A DNA stretch of 64,000 nucleotides. Source: Streptomyces sp. ALI-76-A (lineage in GTDB: Bacteria; Actinomycetota; Actinomycetes; Streptomycetales; Streptomycetaceae). Position 1 is the first letter of the stretch, and the number at the start of each line of letters is the position of its first letter. The position numbers and the translations under genes are program-made. Under the pieces are notes generated by a model. It was not told the DNA's origin. It saw nothing but the letters and a program-made list of their open reading frames with translations, and did not search any database. Below are positions 26,362 to 39,453 of the stretch, one piece after another. The DNA is taken from contig NZ_JASVWB010000002.1 in assembly GCF_030287445.1 (NCBI RefSeq), positions 6,076,001-6,140,000 on the forward strand. Direction: 5' to 3'.

Positions 26362-27363
26362 GTGAACGCACACTTCAGTTTCGGTTCTGCCACCGGCGTC
26401 GGTTCGCTGCCCGGCGACGACGCCCGGGAGGCCGCCAGGACCGCCACCGGCTCCTTCGAGGACTTCCCGTTCCTGCCCGAGCTCCCCGCCCGCGGCCCCG
26501 GCGCGGACATGATCGGCCGGACCGCCGGAATGCTCGTCGAGCTGTACGCGCGCGTGGAGCCCAGCGGCTGGCGACTCGGCGACCGGCCGGGCCGGGACAC
26601 CCGGCGGGCCCGTTCCTGGCTCGGCGAGGACCTCGACGCGCTGGAGGAGTTCACCCAGGGCTACGAGGGCCCGCTCAAGGTGCAGGCCGTCGGACCCTGG
26701 ACCCTGGCCGCCGGGCTGGAGCTGAGGAACGGCGAGGCCGTCCTCTCCGACGCCGGCGCCTGCCGCGACCTCGCCGCCTCGCTCGCCGAGGGACTGCGGC
26801 AGCACCTCGCGGAGGTCCAGCGGCGCGTACCCGGCGCCCTGATCGTCCTCCAGCTCGACGAGCCGTCCCTCATCGCCGTCCTGCGCGGCCAGGTCCGGAC
26901 CGCCAGCGGCTACCGCACCCACCGCGCCTACGACCGGCAGGTCATCGAGGCCACGCTCCGCGACGTCGTCGGGGTGCACGGCGGCGGCCCGGTCGTGGTC
27001 CACTCGTGCGCACCGGACGTCCCGTTCGCCCTGCTGCGCCGGGCGGGCGCGGCGGCGGTCTCCTTCGACGTCTCGCTCCTCACCGAACGTGACGACGACG
27101 TGATCGGGGAGGCGGTGGAAAGCGGCACCCGGCTGTTCGCCGGTGTCGTGCCGGGCACGGACGGCCCATTGTCAGACCCTGCCGGTAGCGTCATGGGTGT
27201 CAGGACGCTGTGGCGCAGGCTGGGGCTGCATCCGGGGCTTCTCGCGGAGGCGGTCACGGTCACACCGGCGTGCGGACTCGCGGGGGCCTCTCCGGCGTAC
27301 GCACGTGAGGCACTCGCCCACTGCGCCCGGGCGGCGAGATCCCTCGCGGACAACCCAGAGTAA
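26362..27363 (+). CDS. Cobalamin-independent methionine synthase-like protein (MetE C-terminal type)
   Basis: A 333-residue protein equivalent to the catalytic C-terminal barrel of MetE, without the N-terminal barrel. Zinc ligand candidates are visible as the His and Cys of VVVHSCAPD and the late Cys of TPACGLAGASPAY; LQLDEPSL carries the acidic ligand region. Such short forms in archaea and actinobacteria may use a methyl donor other than folate. The N-terminus SATGVGSLPG is typical. GTG at 26362. It ends 15 bases before ligA and is probably cotranscribed with it. Confidence 0.85.
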   Translation: MNAHFSFGSATGVGSLPGDDAREAARTATGSFEDFPFLPELPARGPGADMIGRTAGMLVELYARVEPSGWRLGDRPGRDTRRARSWLGEDLDALEEFTQGYEGPLKVQAVGPWTLAAGLELRNGEAVLSDAGACRDLAASLAEGLRQHLAEVQRRVPGALIVLQLDEPSLIAVLRGQVRTASGYRTHRAYDRQVIEATLRDVVGVHGGGPVVVHSCAPDVPFALLRRAGAAAVSFDVSLLTERDDDVIGEAVESGTRLFAGVVPGTDGPLSDPAGSVMGVRTLWRRLGLHPGLLAEAVTVTPACGLAGASPAYAREALAHCARAARSLADNPE

Positions 27364-29571
<2,208 letters not shown>

Positions 29572-29589
29572 CGCGGAGGAGCGGTTGAA

Positions 29590-29629
29590 GGCCACCCGAT
29601 CGGCGCATACCAGATGCATACGGGTGGCC
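29590..29629 (+). terminator. Hairpin after ligA
   Basis: GGCCACCCG (29590-29598) pairs perfectly with CGGGTGGCC (29621-29629); within the loop GCAT and ATGC can extend it. It begins 18 bases after the ligA stop. The rest of the 283-base gap to 29855 shows no other structure or gene. Confidence 0.6.
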
Positions 29630-29854
29630 GGGGCGCATTCGGGCAACCGTCCACGACCGGTGCCCGTGGAAGCCCTCTGCCGCCTACTGTTGGGATGTGC
29701 GCCTGCCGTGCCCAGCTGCGGCTGGGGCATCCCTTTGCTCCTGAAGAGCCTTCAGGAGCGGCGGGAAGGGGTTTTCCGCCGCGGAGCCGTCGAGGGTTGT
29801 TGTCGGGCATCGGGCCGCGTGGCGTGGGCACCGCCGGCTGTGAGAGGGACGGGA

Positions 29855-32110
29855 ATGGAACCGAGCGAGAGCGCCGCCCCGGACTCACGCCTGCGCCTGC
29901 GCCGGATGGCCGGCGCCTGGCGGGAGAGCCGGCGGACCGGGCGGCCGGCGGAGCGTCCGGGCGGAGAGGGGCACGCCGCCGGACAGTACCCGGCCGGACC
30001 CTACACCGCGGCCGACGGCCTCGGCGCCTCCCCCCGCACCGCCGAACGCGCGTCCGGACTGCCGGGGGGTGAGCCGGATCGGCACCTGTCCTGGCCCGCG
30101 CTGCCCGCGTCGGTCGTCTCCGCGGCCGGGTTCGTCCTCGGCGCCGGCTTCTACCGGGCCTTCACCGGCGGCCACGCCCTCTTCCCGTCCGGCACGGTCG
30201 GCTGGTCCCTGGCCGTGCTGACCGGTGTCATCGTCGGCCACCTGGTCGCGCTCGGCCGCGCCCGCTGGTGGGGCGGCACCGGCTCCGGCGCCGCCCTCAC
30301 CCTCGCCGTCCTGCTGCTGTACGGCTGGCTGTCCGCCGGCCTGGTCAGCCTGACCGTGGTGCTGCTGGTCGGCGTGGCCCGCCGGCACCGCTGGCGCCAG
30401 GGCGTCCTGCACGGCGCGGTGGACATCCTCGGGATCGCCGCCGGAGCCCTGCTGCTCTGGGCCCTCGGCCGGGTGCCGTCCGTCGAGGACCCCTGGGAGC
30501 CCAGTACCTGGACGCTCTACACGGCCCCCGAGGTGGTGCTGGTCGCGGTCGCCTACCTCGCGGTCACCCGCACCCTGGGCTGGTACCTCAACGCGCCGCG
30601 CTCCGGGGGCCTGCCCACCGTCGCCCGCACCGCCCTGGTCAGACAGGGCCTGGTCGCGGTCGCGCTGCTCGGCATCGCGCCCCTGGTCTGCGTGGTCGCC
30701 ACCGCCAAGCCCATCCTGCTGCCGCTGTTCGCCATCCCCCTCATCGCCCTCGACTCCACCCTGTGGATAGCCCGGGCCCGGGCCGAGGAGCAGCTGCGCG
30801 ACCCGCTGACCGGGCTTCCCAACCGCCAGTGGCTGCTGGAACGCATCTGGACGGCCCTGGACGACGCCGAGCGCATCGGCGCCCGCTCCGCCCTGATGCT
30901 GATCGACCTCGACCGCTTCCGGTCGGTCAACGACACGCTGGGCCACCTCGCCGGTGACCGGCTGCTGCTCCAGATAGCCGACCGGCTCCGGCTGGCGCTG
31001 CCCCGCGGCGCGGAGGCGGCGCGGCTCGGCGGCGACGAGTTCGCCGTCTTACTGCCGGTCGCCGACTCCACGACCTCCGCGACCCGCGTCGCCCGCGGCC
31101 TGGTGGCCGCCCTCAGCTCCCCCCTCGACCTCGACGGCCTCACCCTGGTGCTGGAGGCCAGCGCCGGAGTCGCCGTCTTCCCCGACCACGCCCTCGACGC
31201 GGAGGGCCTGCTGCGCCGGGCGGACGTGGCGATGTACCAGGCGAAGCGGGACCGTACCGGCGTCGAGGTCTACGAGTCCAAGCGGGACTCGAACACCCCG
31301 GACCGGCTCGGACTGCTCGGCGACCTCCGCCGAGCGCTGGACGCGCGCGAGGTCCAGCTGCACTACCAGCCCAAGGTCCGCTTCGACGGACAGGTCGCCG
31401 GACTCGAAGCCCTGGTCCGCTGGGTGCACCCCGAACGGGGCAAGGTGCCGCCGGACGAGTTCATAGCCATCGCCGAGTCCTCCGGACTGATGCCCCATCT
31501 CACGGAGTACGTCCTGGACACCGCCCTCGGGCAGGTCGCCGAGTGGCGCTCCCAGGGGCTGTACGTGCCGGTGGCGGTCAACGTCTCCCCACGCGACGTC
31601 CACACCCCCGGCTTCGCGGGCTCCGTCGCCGCCCGGCTGGCCCGGCACGGCGTTCCCGCCGGGGCCCTCCAGCTGGAGATCACGGAACACGTCCTGCTGG
31701 AGGACCCGCAGCGCGCCGCCGACACCCTCGCCGCGCTGACCGGGCACGGCGTGAAGATGTCCCTGGACGACTTCGGCACCGGCTACTCCTCGCTGGTGCA
31801 CCTGCGCCAGCTCCCGGTGAGCGAGCTGAAGATCGACCGTTCCTTCGTGGCCCGGCTGGCCATCGACACCGAGGACGCGGAGATCGTGCGCTGCACGGTC
31901 GACCTCGCCCACTCCCTCGGGCTCCTGGTGGTCGCCGAGGGCGTCGAGGACGACGAGACCTGGGAGCGGCTGCGCGACCTCGGCTGCGACGCCGTGCAGG
32001 GCTGGCTGGTCGCGGCGGCGATGCCGCCGGAGGAGACGACGGCCTGGCTCCTGGCCCGGGGATCGAGGGGCTGGCAGCGGCCGCGGGCGGCTCTGCCGGC
32101 CGCCGAGTGA
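29855..32110 (+). CDS. rmdB: Membrane GGDEF-EAL c-di-GMP protein, probably RmdB
   Basis: A 751-residue protein: a basic N-terminal tail of ~75 residues, about seven membrane helices to residue ~300, then GGDEF and EAL domains. The cyclase motif is GGDEF at 392-396 and the phosphodiesterase motif EAL at 518-520 (GLEALVRW), with catalytic DDFGTGYSSL, ELKIDRSFV and VAEGVED intact, so phosphodiesterase activity is expected. In S. coelicolor rmdB lies directly after ligA, as here, and encodes a phosphodiesterase controlling development. The ATG at 29855 is used (GAGAGGGACGG upstream); the TTG at 29585 would add an unlike, low-complexity extension. Codon 399 (31049-31051) is TTA, requiring the bldA tRNA. 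Confidence 0.88.
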   Translation: MEPSESAAPDSRLRLRRMAGAWRESRRTGRPAERPGGEGHAAGQYPAGPYTAADGLGASPRTAERASGLPGGEPDRHLSWPALPASVVSAAGFVLGAGFYRAFTGGHALFPSGTVGWSLAVLTGVIVGHLVALGRARWWGGTGSGAALTLAVLLLYGWLSAGLVSLTVVLLVGVARRHRWRQGVLHGAVDILGIAAGALLLWALGRVPSVEDPWEPSTWTLYTAPEVVLVAVAYLAVTRTLGWYLNAPRSGGLPTVARTALVRQGLVAVALLGIAPLVCVVATAKPILLPLFAIPLIALDSTLWIARARAEEQLRDPLTGLPNRQWLLERIWTALDDAERIGARSALMLIDLDRFRSVNDTLGHLAGDRLLLQIADRLRLALPRGAEAARLGGDEFAVLLPVADSTTSATRVARGLVAALSSPLDLDGLTLVLEASAGVAVFPDHALDAEGLLRRADVAMYQAKRDRTGVEVYESKRDSNTPDRLGLLGDLRRALDAREVQLHYQPKVRFDGQVAGLEALVRWVHPERGKVPPDEFIAIAESSGLMPHLTEYVLDTALGQVAEWRSQGLYVPVAVNVSPRDVHTPGFAGSVAARLARHGVPAGALQLEITEHVLLEDPQRAADTLAALTGHGVKMSLDDFGTGYSSLVHLRQLPVSELKIDRSFVARLAIDTEDAEIVRCTVDLAHSLGLLVVAEGVEDDETWERLRDLGCDAVQGWLVAAAMPPEETTAWLLARGSRGWQRPRAALPAAE

Positions 32111-32125
32111 CGCGCTGACCCCACC

Positions 32126-32204
32126 GGTCCCGTCGGCCCCAGGTCCCGTCGGTCCCAGGTCCCGTCGGCCCCAGGTCCCGTCGGCCCCAGGTCCCTCGGT
32201 CCCA
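32126..32204. repeat. 16-bp tandem repeat upstream of gatC
   Basis: GGTCCCGTCGG(C/T)CCCA is repeated head to tail five times (starts 32126, 32142, 32158, 32174, 32190); the first four are 16 bases with one C/T difference, the fifth lacks one base. It lies between the rmdB-like gene and gatC in a 326-base gap. The rest of the gap (32205-32436) is GC-rich without other clear structure, apart from the gatC ribosome site AGAGGAT. Confidence 0.85.
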
Positions 32205-32436
32205 CTGGAACCAGTCGTCCCACCGTCCGCGGCTCACCGGCGCGCCCCGGTCAGGCGGGCGGCCCCACCCACCGGGCGTGACCGCCGTCGGCGACCGTAG
32301 TGGCCCGGGCGGTGGGCGGTCCGGCCTGGGGCGCGGGCCCGCTTCCCGCCCGCCCGGGGAACCGTTTCACGGGCAAGGGCCCGCGCCCCATAGGATTGGC
32401 CCCACACCACATTCACTCACCCCAGAGGATCGCCGC

Positions 32437-32733
32437 ATGCCTGGCATCACGCGCGAGGAGGTCGCCCACCTCGCCCGACTGGCGCGTCTGGAGCTGAAGC
32501 CCGAAGAGCTCGACCACTTCGCGGGACAGCTGGACGACATCATCGGCGCGGTCGCCCGCGTCAGCGAGGTCGCCGACCAAGACGTACCGCCGACCTCGCA
32601 CCCGCTCCCGCTGACGAACGTCATGCGGGCGGACGAGGTCCGTCCGTCGCTCACCCCCGAGCAGGCGCTCTCCGGCGCCCCGGCCCAGGAGCAGCAGCGT
32701 TTCAAGGTGCCGCAGATCCTGGGGGAGGACTAA
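32437..32733 (+). CDS. gatC: Aspartyl/glutamyl-tRNA amidotransferase subunit C
   Basis: A 98-residue stabilising subunit of GatCAB. Sequence [20 protein letters not shown] and the C-terminal [19 protein letters not shown] match the family. ATG at 32437 with AGAGGAT upstream. GatCAB converts Glu-tRNA(Gln) (and Asp-tRNA(Asn)) to the amide forms, needed in bacteria lacking glutaminyl-tRNA synthetase. It ends 5 bases before gatA. The operon continues to gatB, interrupted only by a small gene. Confidence 0.96.
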   Translation: MPGITREEVAHLARLARLELKPEELDHFAGQLDDIIGAVARVSEVADQDVPPTSHPLPLTNVMRADEVRPSLTPEQALSGAPAQEQQRFKVPQILGED

Positions 32734-32738
32734 CCGCC

Positions 32739-34234
<1,496 letters not shown>

Positions 34235-34238
<4 letters not shown>

Positions 34239-34474
34239 GCGCACTGACCAAGGCCAAGGGCTTCAAGAAGTCCAAGTCCGGTACGTACCTGTCCATCGCC
34301 GGGACCGCGTTCGGCGCGTTCGGCGTCGCCAAGCGGCTGAAGAAAGCCCGCGCCGACAAGGACACCCTGGTCCTGATCGACGCCACCGTGTCCGCCGTCG
34401 CCATCGTCACCGGCCTCGCCATCCTCTACCGCGAGCTGAAGCGGCTGGGCGACGACGACGTCCTGCTGGGCTGA
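34235..34474 (+). CDS. Small membrane-associated protein inside the gatCAB operon
   Basis: A 79-residue protein: a basic start ([13 protein letters not shown]), one hydrophobic stretch ([19 protein letters not shown]), a charged linker and a second hydrophobic helix ([21 protein letters not shown]) before a charged tail. The GTG at 34235 overlaps the gatA stop and gatB starts 15 bases after its end, so it is firmly within the operon. Its homologs occupy this position in other streptomycetes as far as I recall. Function unknown; a membrane tether or a passenger gene are both possible. Confidence 0.85.
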
Positions 34475-34489
34475 GAGGGAAGTAGCACC

Positions 34490-36004
34490 GTGACCACCAC
34501 GACCGACCTGGTGTCGTACGAGGACGCGCTGGCGTCGTACGACCCCGTCATGGGCCTCGAGGTCCATGTCGAACTCGGCACCAGGACGAAGATGTTCTGC
34601 GGCTGTTCGACCGAGCTGGGCGCCGAGCCCAACTCCCAGACCTGCCCCGTCTGCCTCGGCCTGCCCGGCGCGCTCCCGGTCGTCAACGCGACCGGCGTCG
34701 AGTCCGCGATCAGGATCGGTCTCGCGCTGAACTGCGAGATCGCCGAGTGGTGCCGCTTCGCCCGGAAGAACTACTTCTATCCGGACATGCCGAAGAACTT
34801 CCAGACCTCCCAGTACGACGAGCCGATCGCCTTCAACGGCTACCTCGACGTGCAGCTGGAGGACGGCGAGACCTTCCGCGTGGAGATCGAGCGCGCCCAC
34901 ATGGAGGAGGACACCGGCAAGTCCATGCACGTCGGTGGCGCGACGGGCCGTATCCACGGCGCCTCGCACTCGCTGCTCGACTACAACCGCGCCGGCATCC
35001 CGCTCATCGAGATCGTCACCAAGCCGATCGAGGGCGCGGGTGAGCGTGCCCCCGAGGTGGCCAAGGCGTACGTCCGTGAGCTGCGCGAGGTCATCAAGGC
35101 GCTCGGCGTCTCCGAGGCCCGGATGGAGATGGGCCAGATGCGCTGCGACGTGAACCTGTCGCTGCGCCCGCACGGCCGGGAGAAGTTCGGCACGCGGTCC
35201 GAGACGAAGAACGTCAACTCGCTGCGGTCCGTGGAGCGCGCGGCCCGTTTCGAGATCCAGCGCCACGCGGCCGTGCTGAACGGCGGCGGCACGATCATCC
35301 AGGAGACCCGGCACTTCCACGAGGACACCGGGTCGACCACCTCGGGCCGCGTGAAGGAGGAGGCCGAGGACTACCGGTACTTCCCCGAGCCGGACCTGGT
35401 GCCGGTGGCCCCGACGCGCGCGTGGGTCGAGGAGATCAGGTCGGGTCTGCCCGAGCTGCCGCTGGTCCGCCGCAACCGCCTGCGCGAGGAGTGGGGGATC
35501 AGCGGTAACGAGATGCAGTCGATCCTCAACGCGGGCGCGCTGGAGCCGATCGTCGCCACGATCGACGCCGGTGCCGACGCGGCCTCCGCCCGCAAGTGGT
35601 GGATGGGTGAACTCGCCCGCAGCGCCAACGAGTCGGGCACGTCCCTGGACGAGCTGGCGATCACGCCGGAGCAGGTCGCCCGGGTCAGCGAGCTGGTGGC
35701 CTCCGGCGACCTGAACGACAAGCTGGCCCGCCAGGTCATCGAAGGCGTCCTCGCGGGCGAGGGCACCCCGGACGAGGTCGTCGACAAGCGCGGTCTGAAG
35801 GTCGTCTCCGACGAGGGCGCCCTCACCACCGCCGTCGAGGAGGCCATCGCCGGCAATCCGGCCATCGCGGACAAGATCCGCGGCGGCAAGGTGGCGGCGG
35901 CCGGCGCCCTGGTCGGCGCGGTCATGAAGGCCACGCGCGGTCAGGCGGACGCTGCCCGGGTCAAGGAACTGATCCTGGAGAAGCTGGGCGTCAGCGAGGG
36001 CTGA
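34490..36004 (+). CDS. gatB: Aspartyl/glutamyl-tRNA amidotransferase subunit B
   Basis: A 504-residue kinase/transamidase subunit that activates and amidates the misacylated tRNA. The cradle domain has [18 protein letters not shown] with zinc cysteines (MFCGCS and [10 protein letters not shown]), and the tail domain ends in the YqeY-like region ([15 protein letters not shown]). GTG at 34490 with AGAGGGAAG upstream. It closes the gatCAB operon and is followed 7 bases after its stop by a perfect terminator hairpin. Confidence 0.97.
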   Translation: MTTTTDLVSYEDALASYDPVMGLEVHVELGTRTKMFCGCSTELGAEPNSQTCPVCLGLPGALPVVNATGVESAIRIGLALNCEIAEWCRFARKNYFYPDMPKNFQTSQYDEPIAFNGYLDVQLEDGETFRVEIERAHMEEDTGKSMHVGGATGRIHGASHSLLDYNRAGIPLIEIVTKPIEGAGERAPEVAKAYVRELREVIKALGVSEARMEMGQMRCDVNLSLRPHGREKFGTRSETKNVNSLRSVERAARFEIQRHAAVLNGGGTIIQETRHFHEDTGSTTSGRVKEEAEDYRYFPEPDLVPVAPTRAWVEEIRSGLPELPLVRRNRLREEWGISGNEMQSILNAGALEPIVATIDAGADAASARKWWMGELARSANESGTSLDELAITPEQVARVSELVASGDLNDKLARQVIEGVLAGEGTPDEVVDKRGLKVVSDEGALTTAVEEAIAGNPAIADKIRGGKVAAAGALVGAVMKATRGQADAARVKELILEKLGVSEG

Positions 36005-36010
36005 GCACGC

Positions 36011-36054
36011 GACTCGGGGGGCTGTGTCGGTACGCCGACACAGCCCCCCGAGTC
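36011..36054. terminator. Bidirectional terminator between gatB and the methyltransferase gene
   Basis: GACTCGGGGGGCTGTGTCGG and its exact complement form a 20-bp perfect stem with a TACG loop. It stands between convergent genes, gatB rightward and the methyltransferase leftward, and can serve both. Confidence 0.9.
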
Positions 36055-36062
36055 ATGTCAGC

Positions 36063-36866
36063 TCACGGACGGCGGCCGACGGCCCGTACGAAGCCCAGCG
36101 AGCGGCCCTCGTCGACGCGCACCATCTCGCCGACCTCACGGGCCATGCGCCGGTGGAACTCCTCCGGGCTCTCCTCGGCGACCACCTCGCACCACAGCAG
36201 CCAGTCCTTCCAGCCGTCCGGCAGCCAGTCGGCCGCCTCGACCTCCACTGCCCCGCTGCGCGTCCAGTGGCGCCGCCACCAGTCGGCGGTGTGGAAGCAC
36301 CAGAAGTCGGGCTCCCACCACGGCGTGAGGTGCTCCGGCGGCTCGGTGCCCTCGGGCTCCTCCCGCAGCGCGGGGACGACGACGCCGATCCGCCCGCCCG
36401 GCTTGAGCAGCCGGGTCAGGGTGGGCAGGTACAGGTCGTCGGTACCGAAGTACTGGTACGCGTCGATCGACACGATCGCGTCGAAGCTGCCCTCGGCGAA
36501 GGGCAGGTCGTGCGCCTCGGCGTGCACCGGCAGCACCCGGTCGGCGACGCCCGCCGCCGCGACGCGTACGGCGTTCTCGTCGGGCTTGACCCACAGGTCG
36601 GCCGCGGTGACCTGGACGTCGTACTCCCTGGCGAGGAAGACCGAGGTCATCGCCCGGCCGCAGCCCAGGTCGAGGACCCGGGCGCCGGAGGGCAGCGCGT
36701 CCAGGCCGAGGGCGGGGGCCAGCCACTCCAGCAGCCACAGCGCGTGCGGGCCCATCTGGTTCTCGACGGTCCAGCGGGCGTCGTAGCGGTTGCTGCGCGG
36801 GTAGCGGGGGTGGGTCAGGCGGCTAGTCAGATCGTCGTTCGAGGTCCTGGAAGTGATGTCGGACAT
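36063..36866 (-). CDS. SAM-dependent methyltransferase (class I)
   Basis: A 267-residue methyltransferase. Motif I is ARVLDLGCGRAMTSVFLA, motif II/III region AADLWVKPDENAVRVA and motif post-I FDAIVSIDAYQYFG. A tryptophan-rich segment (PWWEPDFWCFHTADWWRRHW) replaces the usual small-molecule cap, suggesting an aromatic or lipid substrate pocket. The start ATG at 36866 has AAGGAG at about 12 bases. Substrate unknown. It is divergent from the MMPL transporter; the 330-base gap between carries palindromic elements. Confidence 0.85.
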   Translation of the reverse strand: MSDITSRTSNDDLTSRLTHPRYPRSNRYDARWTVENQMGPHALWLLEWLAPALGLDALPSGARVLDLGCGRAMTSVFLAREYDVQVTAADLWVKPDENAVRVAAAGVADRVLPVHAEAHDLPFAEGSFDAIVSIDAYQYFGTDDLYLPTLTRLLKPGGRIGVVVPALREEPEGTEPPEHLTPWWEPDFWCFHTADWWRRHWTRSGAVEVEAADWLPDGWKDWLLWCEVVAEESPEEFHRRMAREVGEMVRVDEGRSLGFVRAVGRRP

Positions 36867-37042
36867 CGGTGAACGGGCTCCTTGAGTCCTTCGTAGGGAA
36901 GAGAGAGGCGGAGGAGCTCGGTCGGACCATCAAACAACGCACCTGCTTCGGTCGGCGGCGACGTGCCGGAAACGACGGACGCCGGGACGCTAGCAGGTCG
37001 GACGGGACGACAGAGTGCCCGTTACTGTCCTGTGATGTGGCT

Positions 37043-37111
37043 CGCATTCTGTGAATAAACCCACGAATGCGATAAACGATCACTTCTGGCTGCCAGAGTG
37101 GTTTTCGCATT
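37043..37111. promoter_or_regulatory. Palindrome cluster in an AT-rich gap
   Basis: The gap 36867-37197 is much poorer in GC than its surroundings from about 37010. CGCATTC (37043-37049) pairs with GAATGCG (37065-37071) around 15 bases; a longer imperfect palindrome spans 37066-37111 with arms AATGCGA...AAAC...CACT...CTGGC and GCCAG...AGTG...GTTTTCGCATT. Three CGCATT-type half-sites thus occur within 70 bases. This looks like an operator region for the divergent methyltransferase and MMPL genes. The remainder of the gap shows nothing else. Confidence 0.5.
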
Positions 37112-37197
37112 GCTCATGCGTTCTTTGCGGGCAGTTCACGTCATGAACGGCTGTTCCCGGTCAAAGATCCACCCATAGTCCTCTGGGAGCTCGTTCC

Positions 37198-39453
37198 GTG
37201 GCAGCCCTCGCACGCTGGTGTGTCCGGCGACGCCTTCTCGTCGTCCTGCTGTGGCTCCTCACTCTCGGTTCGGTGACCGCGGCCGCCGCCGTCGCCGGCT
37301 CCGCCTACTCGAACGACTACGAGGTACCCGGCACCGAGTCGGGCCGCGCCACCCAGCTGCTGCACGACGGTTTCCGGGGCCTCGGCGGCGACAGCGGCAC
37401 CGTCGTCTGGCACGCCACGTCCGGCACCGTCCGCGCCGCCGCCGTCGAACAGGCCATGACCCGCGCCCTGGACGAGATAGCCGGCCTGCCCGGCGTGGCC
37501 GCCGTGGCCGGTCCGTACGACGGGCAGGGCGCGGGCCGGATCAGCGAGGACAGGCGCACGGCGTACGCCACCGTCACCTTCGACGACCCGGCCGACGAGA
37601 TCGACGTCACCGAGGTGCGGGCCGTGGTGGAGGCGGCCGAGGCCGCCGAGGCCGCCGCCGGGGCCGACGGGCTGCGGGTGGAGCTGGGCGGGAGCGCCGT
37701 CGCGCTCACCGAGTCGTCCGGCGGGCACCTCGCCGAGGTGGCCGGCGTGGTCGTCGCCGCGGTCGTGCTGTTCCTCGCCTTCGGCTCGCTCGCCGCCTCG
37801 CTGCTGCCCATCGCCACCGCGCTGGTGAGCGTCGGGACCGCGTACGCGGGGATCGTGCTGCTCGGGCACGCCATGACCGTGGCGGACTTCGCGCCCATGC
37901 TCGGACTGCTGATCGGGCTCGGCGTCGGCATCGACTACGCGCTGTTCATCGTCACCAGACACCGGCGCGGTCTCAAACGCGGGCTGTCCGTCACGGAGGC
38001 GGCCGTCAACGCCGTCGCCACCACCGGACGAGCCGTCGTCTTCGCGGGTGCCACCGTCTGCATCGCGCTGCTGGGGATGCTGATCCTCCGGCTCGGTTTC
38101 CTCAACGGCGTGGCGATAGCCGCCTCGCTGACCGTCGTCCTCACCGTCGCGGCGTCCGTGACCCTGCTGCCCGCCCTGCTGTCCCTCATCGCGGAGCGCG
38201 CCCTGAGCCGGCGCGAGCGGCGCCACCTCGCCGAGGACGGGCCCGAGCCCGAGCTGCCCACCGGGTTCGCCGCCCGCTGGTCGGCGTTGGTCGAGCGGCA
38301 CCCCAAGCTGCTCGGCACCCTCGCCCTGGCCGTCATCACCGTTCTCGCCCTGCCCACCTTCTCCCTCCACCTGGGCACCTCCGACCAGGGCAACAACGCG
38401 CGGACGTCGACCACCCGCCAGGCGTACGACCTTCTCGCGGACGGGTTCGGCCCCGGTGTGAACGGTCCGCTCACCCTCGTCACCGAGGTCGGCGGCGCCG
38501 AGGACAAGCTCGCCCTGGACAACCTCGACGCGACGGTCCGGTCCACCGAGGGCGTGGCGTCGGTGACACCGGTGACGTACGCCGCCGGCGGCGACACCGG
38601 GTACTTCACGGTCGTCCCGGAGTCTTCCCCGCAGTCGCGCGGCACCAGTGACCTCGTCGACCGGCTGCGCGCCGAGGTCCTGCCGCGCGCGGAGGCCGGC
38701 ACCTCCCTGGACGTGCAGGTCGGCGGGGTGACGGCCGGCCACGACGATTTCGCCGACGTCATCGTCGGCAAGCTGCCCGTGTTCGTCGGCGTGGTCATCG
38801 GCCTGGGCTCGCTGCTGCTCCTGCTCGCCTTCCGGTCCGTCGGCATCCCGCTGAAGGCCGCCGCGATGAACGTGGCCGCCGTCGCCGCCGCCTTCGGTGT
38901 CGTCGTCGCGGTCTTCCAGTGGGGCTGGGGGAGCGACCTGCTCGGCCTCGGGCGGGCGGGCCCGATCGAGCCCTTCCTGCCGGTGATCATGGTGTCCGTC
39001 CTCTTCGGGCTCTCCATGGACTACCAGGTGTTCCTGGTCAGCCGGATGTACGAGGAGTGGCTGGAGACCGGCGACAACCGGCGGGCGGTGCGCGTGGGGC
39101 TCGCCGAGACCAGCCGGGTGATCAACTCCGCCGCGGTCATCATGATCTCCGTCTTCCTCGCCTTCGTGCTCAGCGGCGACCGTGTGATCGCCATGTTCGG
39201 GATCGCGCTGGCCGCCGCCGTCGCCCTGGACGCCTTCGTGCTGCGTACGCTGCTGGTGCCGGCCCTGATGCATCTGCTCGGCGGTGCCAACTGGTGGCTC
39301 CCGCGCTGGCTGGACCGCCGGATGCCCCGCATCAGCATCGAGCCGCCGGAGTCCCGCGCCGCCCATGAGAGGCTGGCCGCTGCGACGGACGCCGAGGCGG
39401 CGGACGTACTGGCGAGGGAGCGGCGACGGGATGTACGCGACATCTCCGGGTGA
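37198..39453 (+). CDS. MMPL/RND-family transporter
   Basis: A 751-residue membrane protein with two MMPL repeats, each with a long extracytoplasmic loop followed by membrane helices, about twelve spans in all. The first repeat shows LIGLGVGIDYALFIVTRHRRG and the second VLFGLSMDYQVFLVSRMYEEW, the RND motif with the Asp-Tyr pair thought to relay protons. Such proteins export lipids, peptides or drugs. GTG at 37198 (VAALARWCVRRRLLVVLLW) with TCTGGGAG upstream. The AT-rich palindrome region lies just ahead, so it is probably regulated by a binding protein. No local regulator is next to it. Confidence 0.9.
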   Translation: MAALARWCVRRRLLVVLLWLLTLGSVTAAAAVAGSAYSNDYEVPGTESGRATQLLHDGFRGLGGDSGTVVWHATSGTVRAAAVEQAMTRALDEIAGLPGVAAVAGPYDGQGAGRISEDRRTAYATVTFDDPADEIDVTEVRAVVEAAEAAEAAAGADGLRVELGGSAVALTESSGGHLAEVAGVVVAAVVLFLAFGSLAASLLPIATALVSVGTAYAGIVLLGHAMTVADFAPMLGLLIGLGVGIDYALFIVTRHRRGLKRGLSVTEAAVNAVATTGRAVVFAGATVCIALLGMLILRLGFLNGVAIAASLTVVLTVAASVTLLPALLSLIAERALSRRERRHLAEDGPEPELPTGFAARWSALVERHPKLLGTLALAVITVLALPTFSLHLGTSDQGNNARTSTTRQAYDLLADGFGPGVNGPLTLVTEVGGAEDKLALDNLDATVRSTEGVASVTPVTYAAGGDTGYFTVVPESSPQSRGTSDLVDRLRAEVLPRAEAGTSLDVQVGGVTAGHDDFADVIVGKLPVFVGVVIGLGSLLLLLAFRSVGIPLKAAAMNVAAVAAAFGVVVAVFQWGWGSDLLGLGRAGPIEPFLPVIMVSVLFGLSMDYQVFLVSRMYEEWLETGDNRRAVRVGLAETSRVINSAAVIMISVFLAFVLSGDRVIAMFGIALAAAVALDAFVLRTLLVPALMHLLGGANWWLPRWLDRRMPRISIEPPESRAAHERLAAATDAEAADVLARERRRDVRDISG

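Noticed and set aside
29585..29854. N-terminal extension of the RmdB-like protein from a TTG at 29585
   Set aside because: No ribosome site, it runs through the ligA terminator hairpin, and the added ~90 residues are low-complexity and unlike any membrane or sensory domain.
36823..37110. A minus-strand frame overlapping the methyltransferase start and the palindrome patch
   Set aside because: It crosses the methyltransferase ribosome site in another frame, has an uneven composition and no motif.
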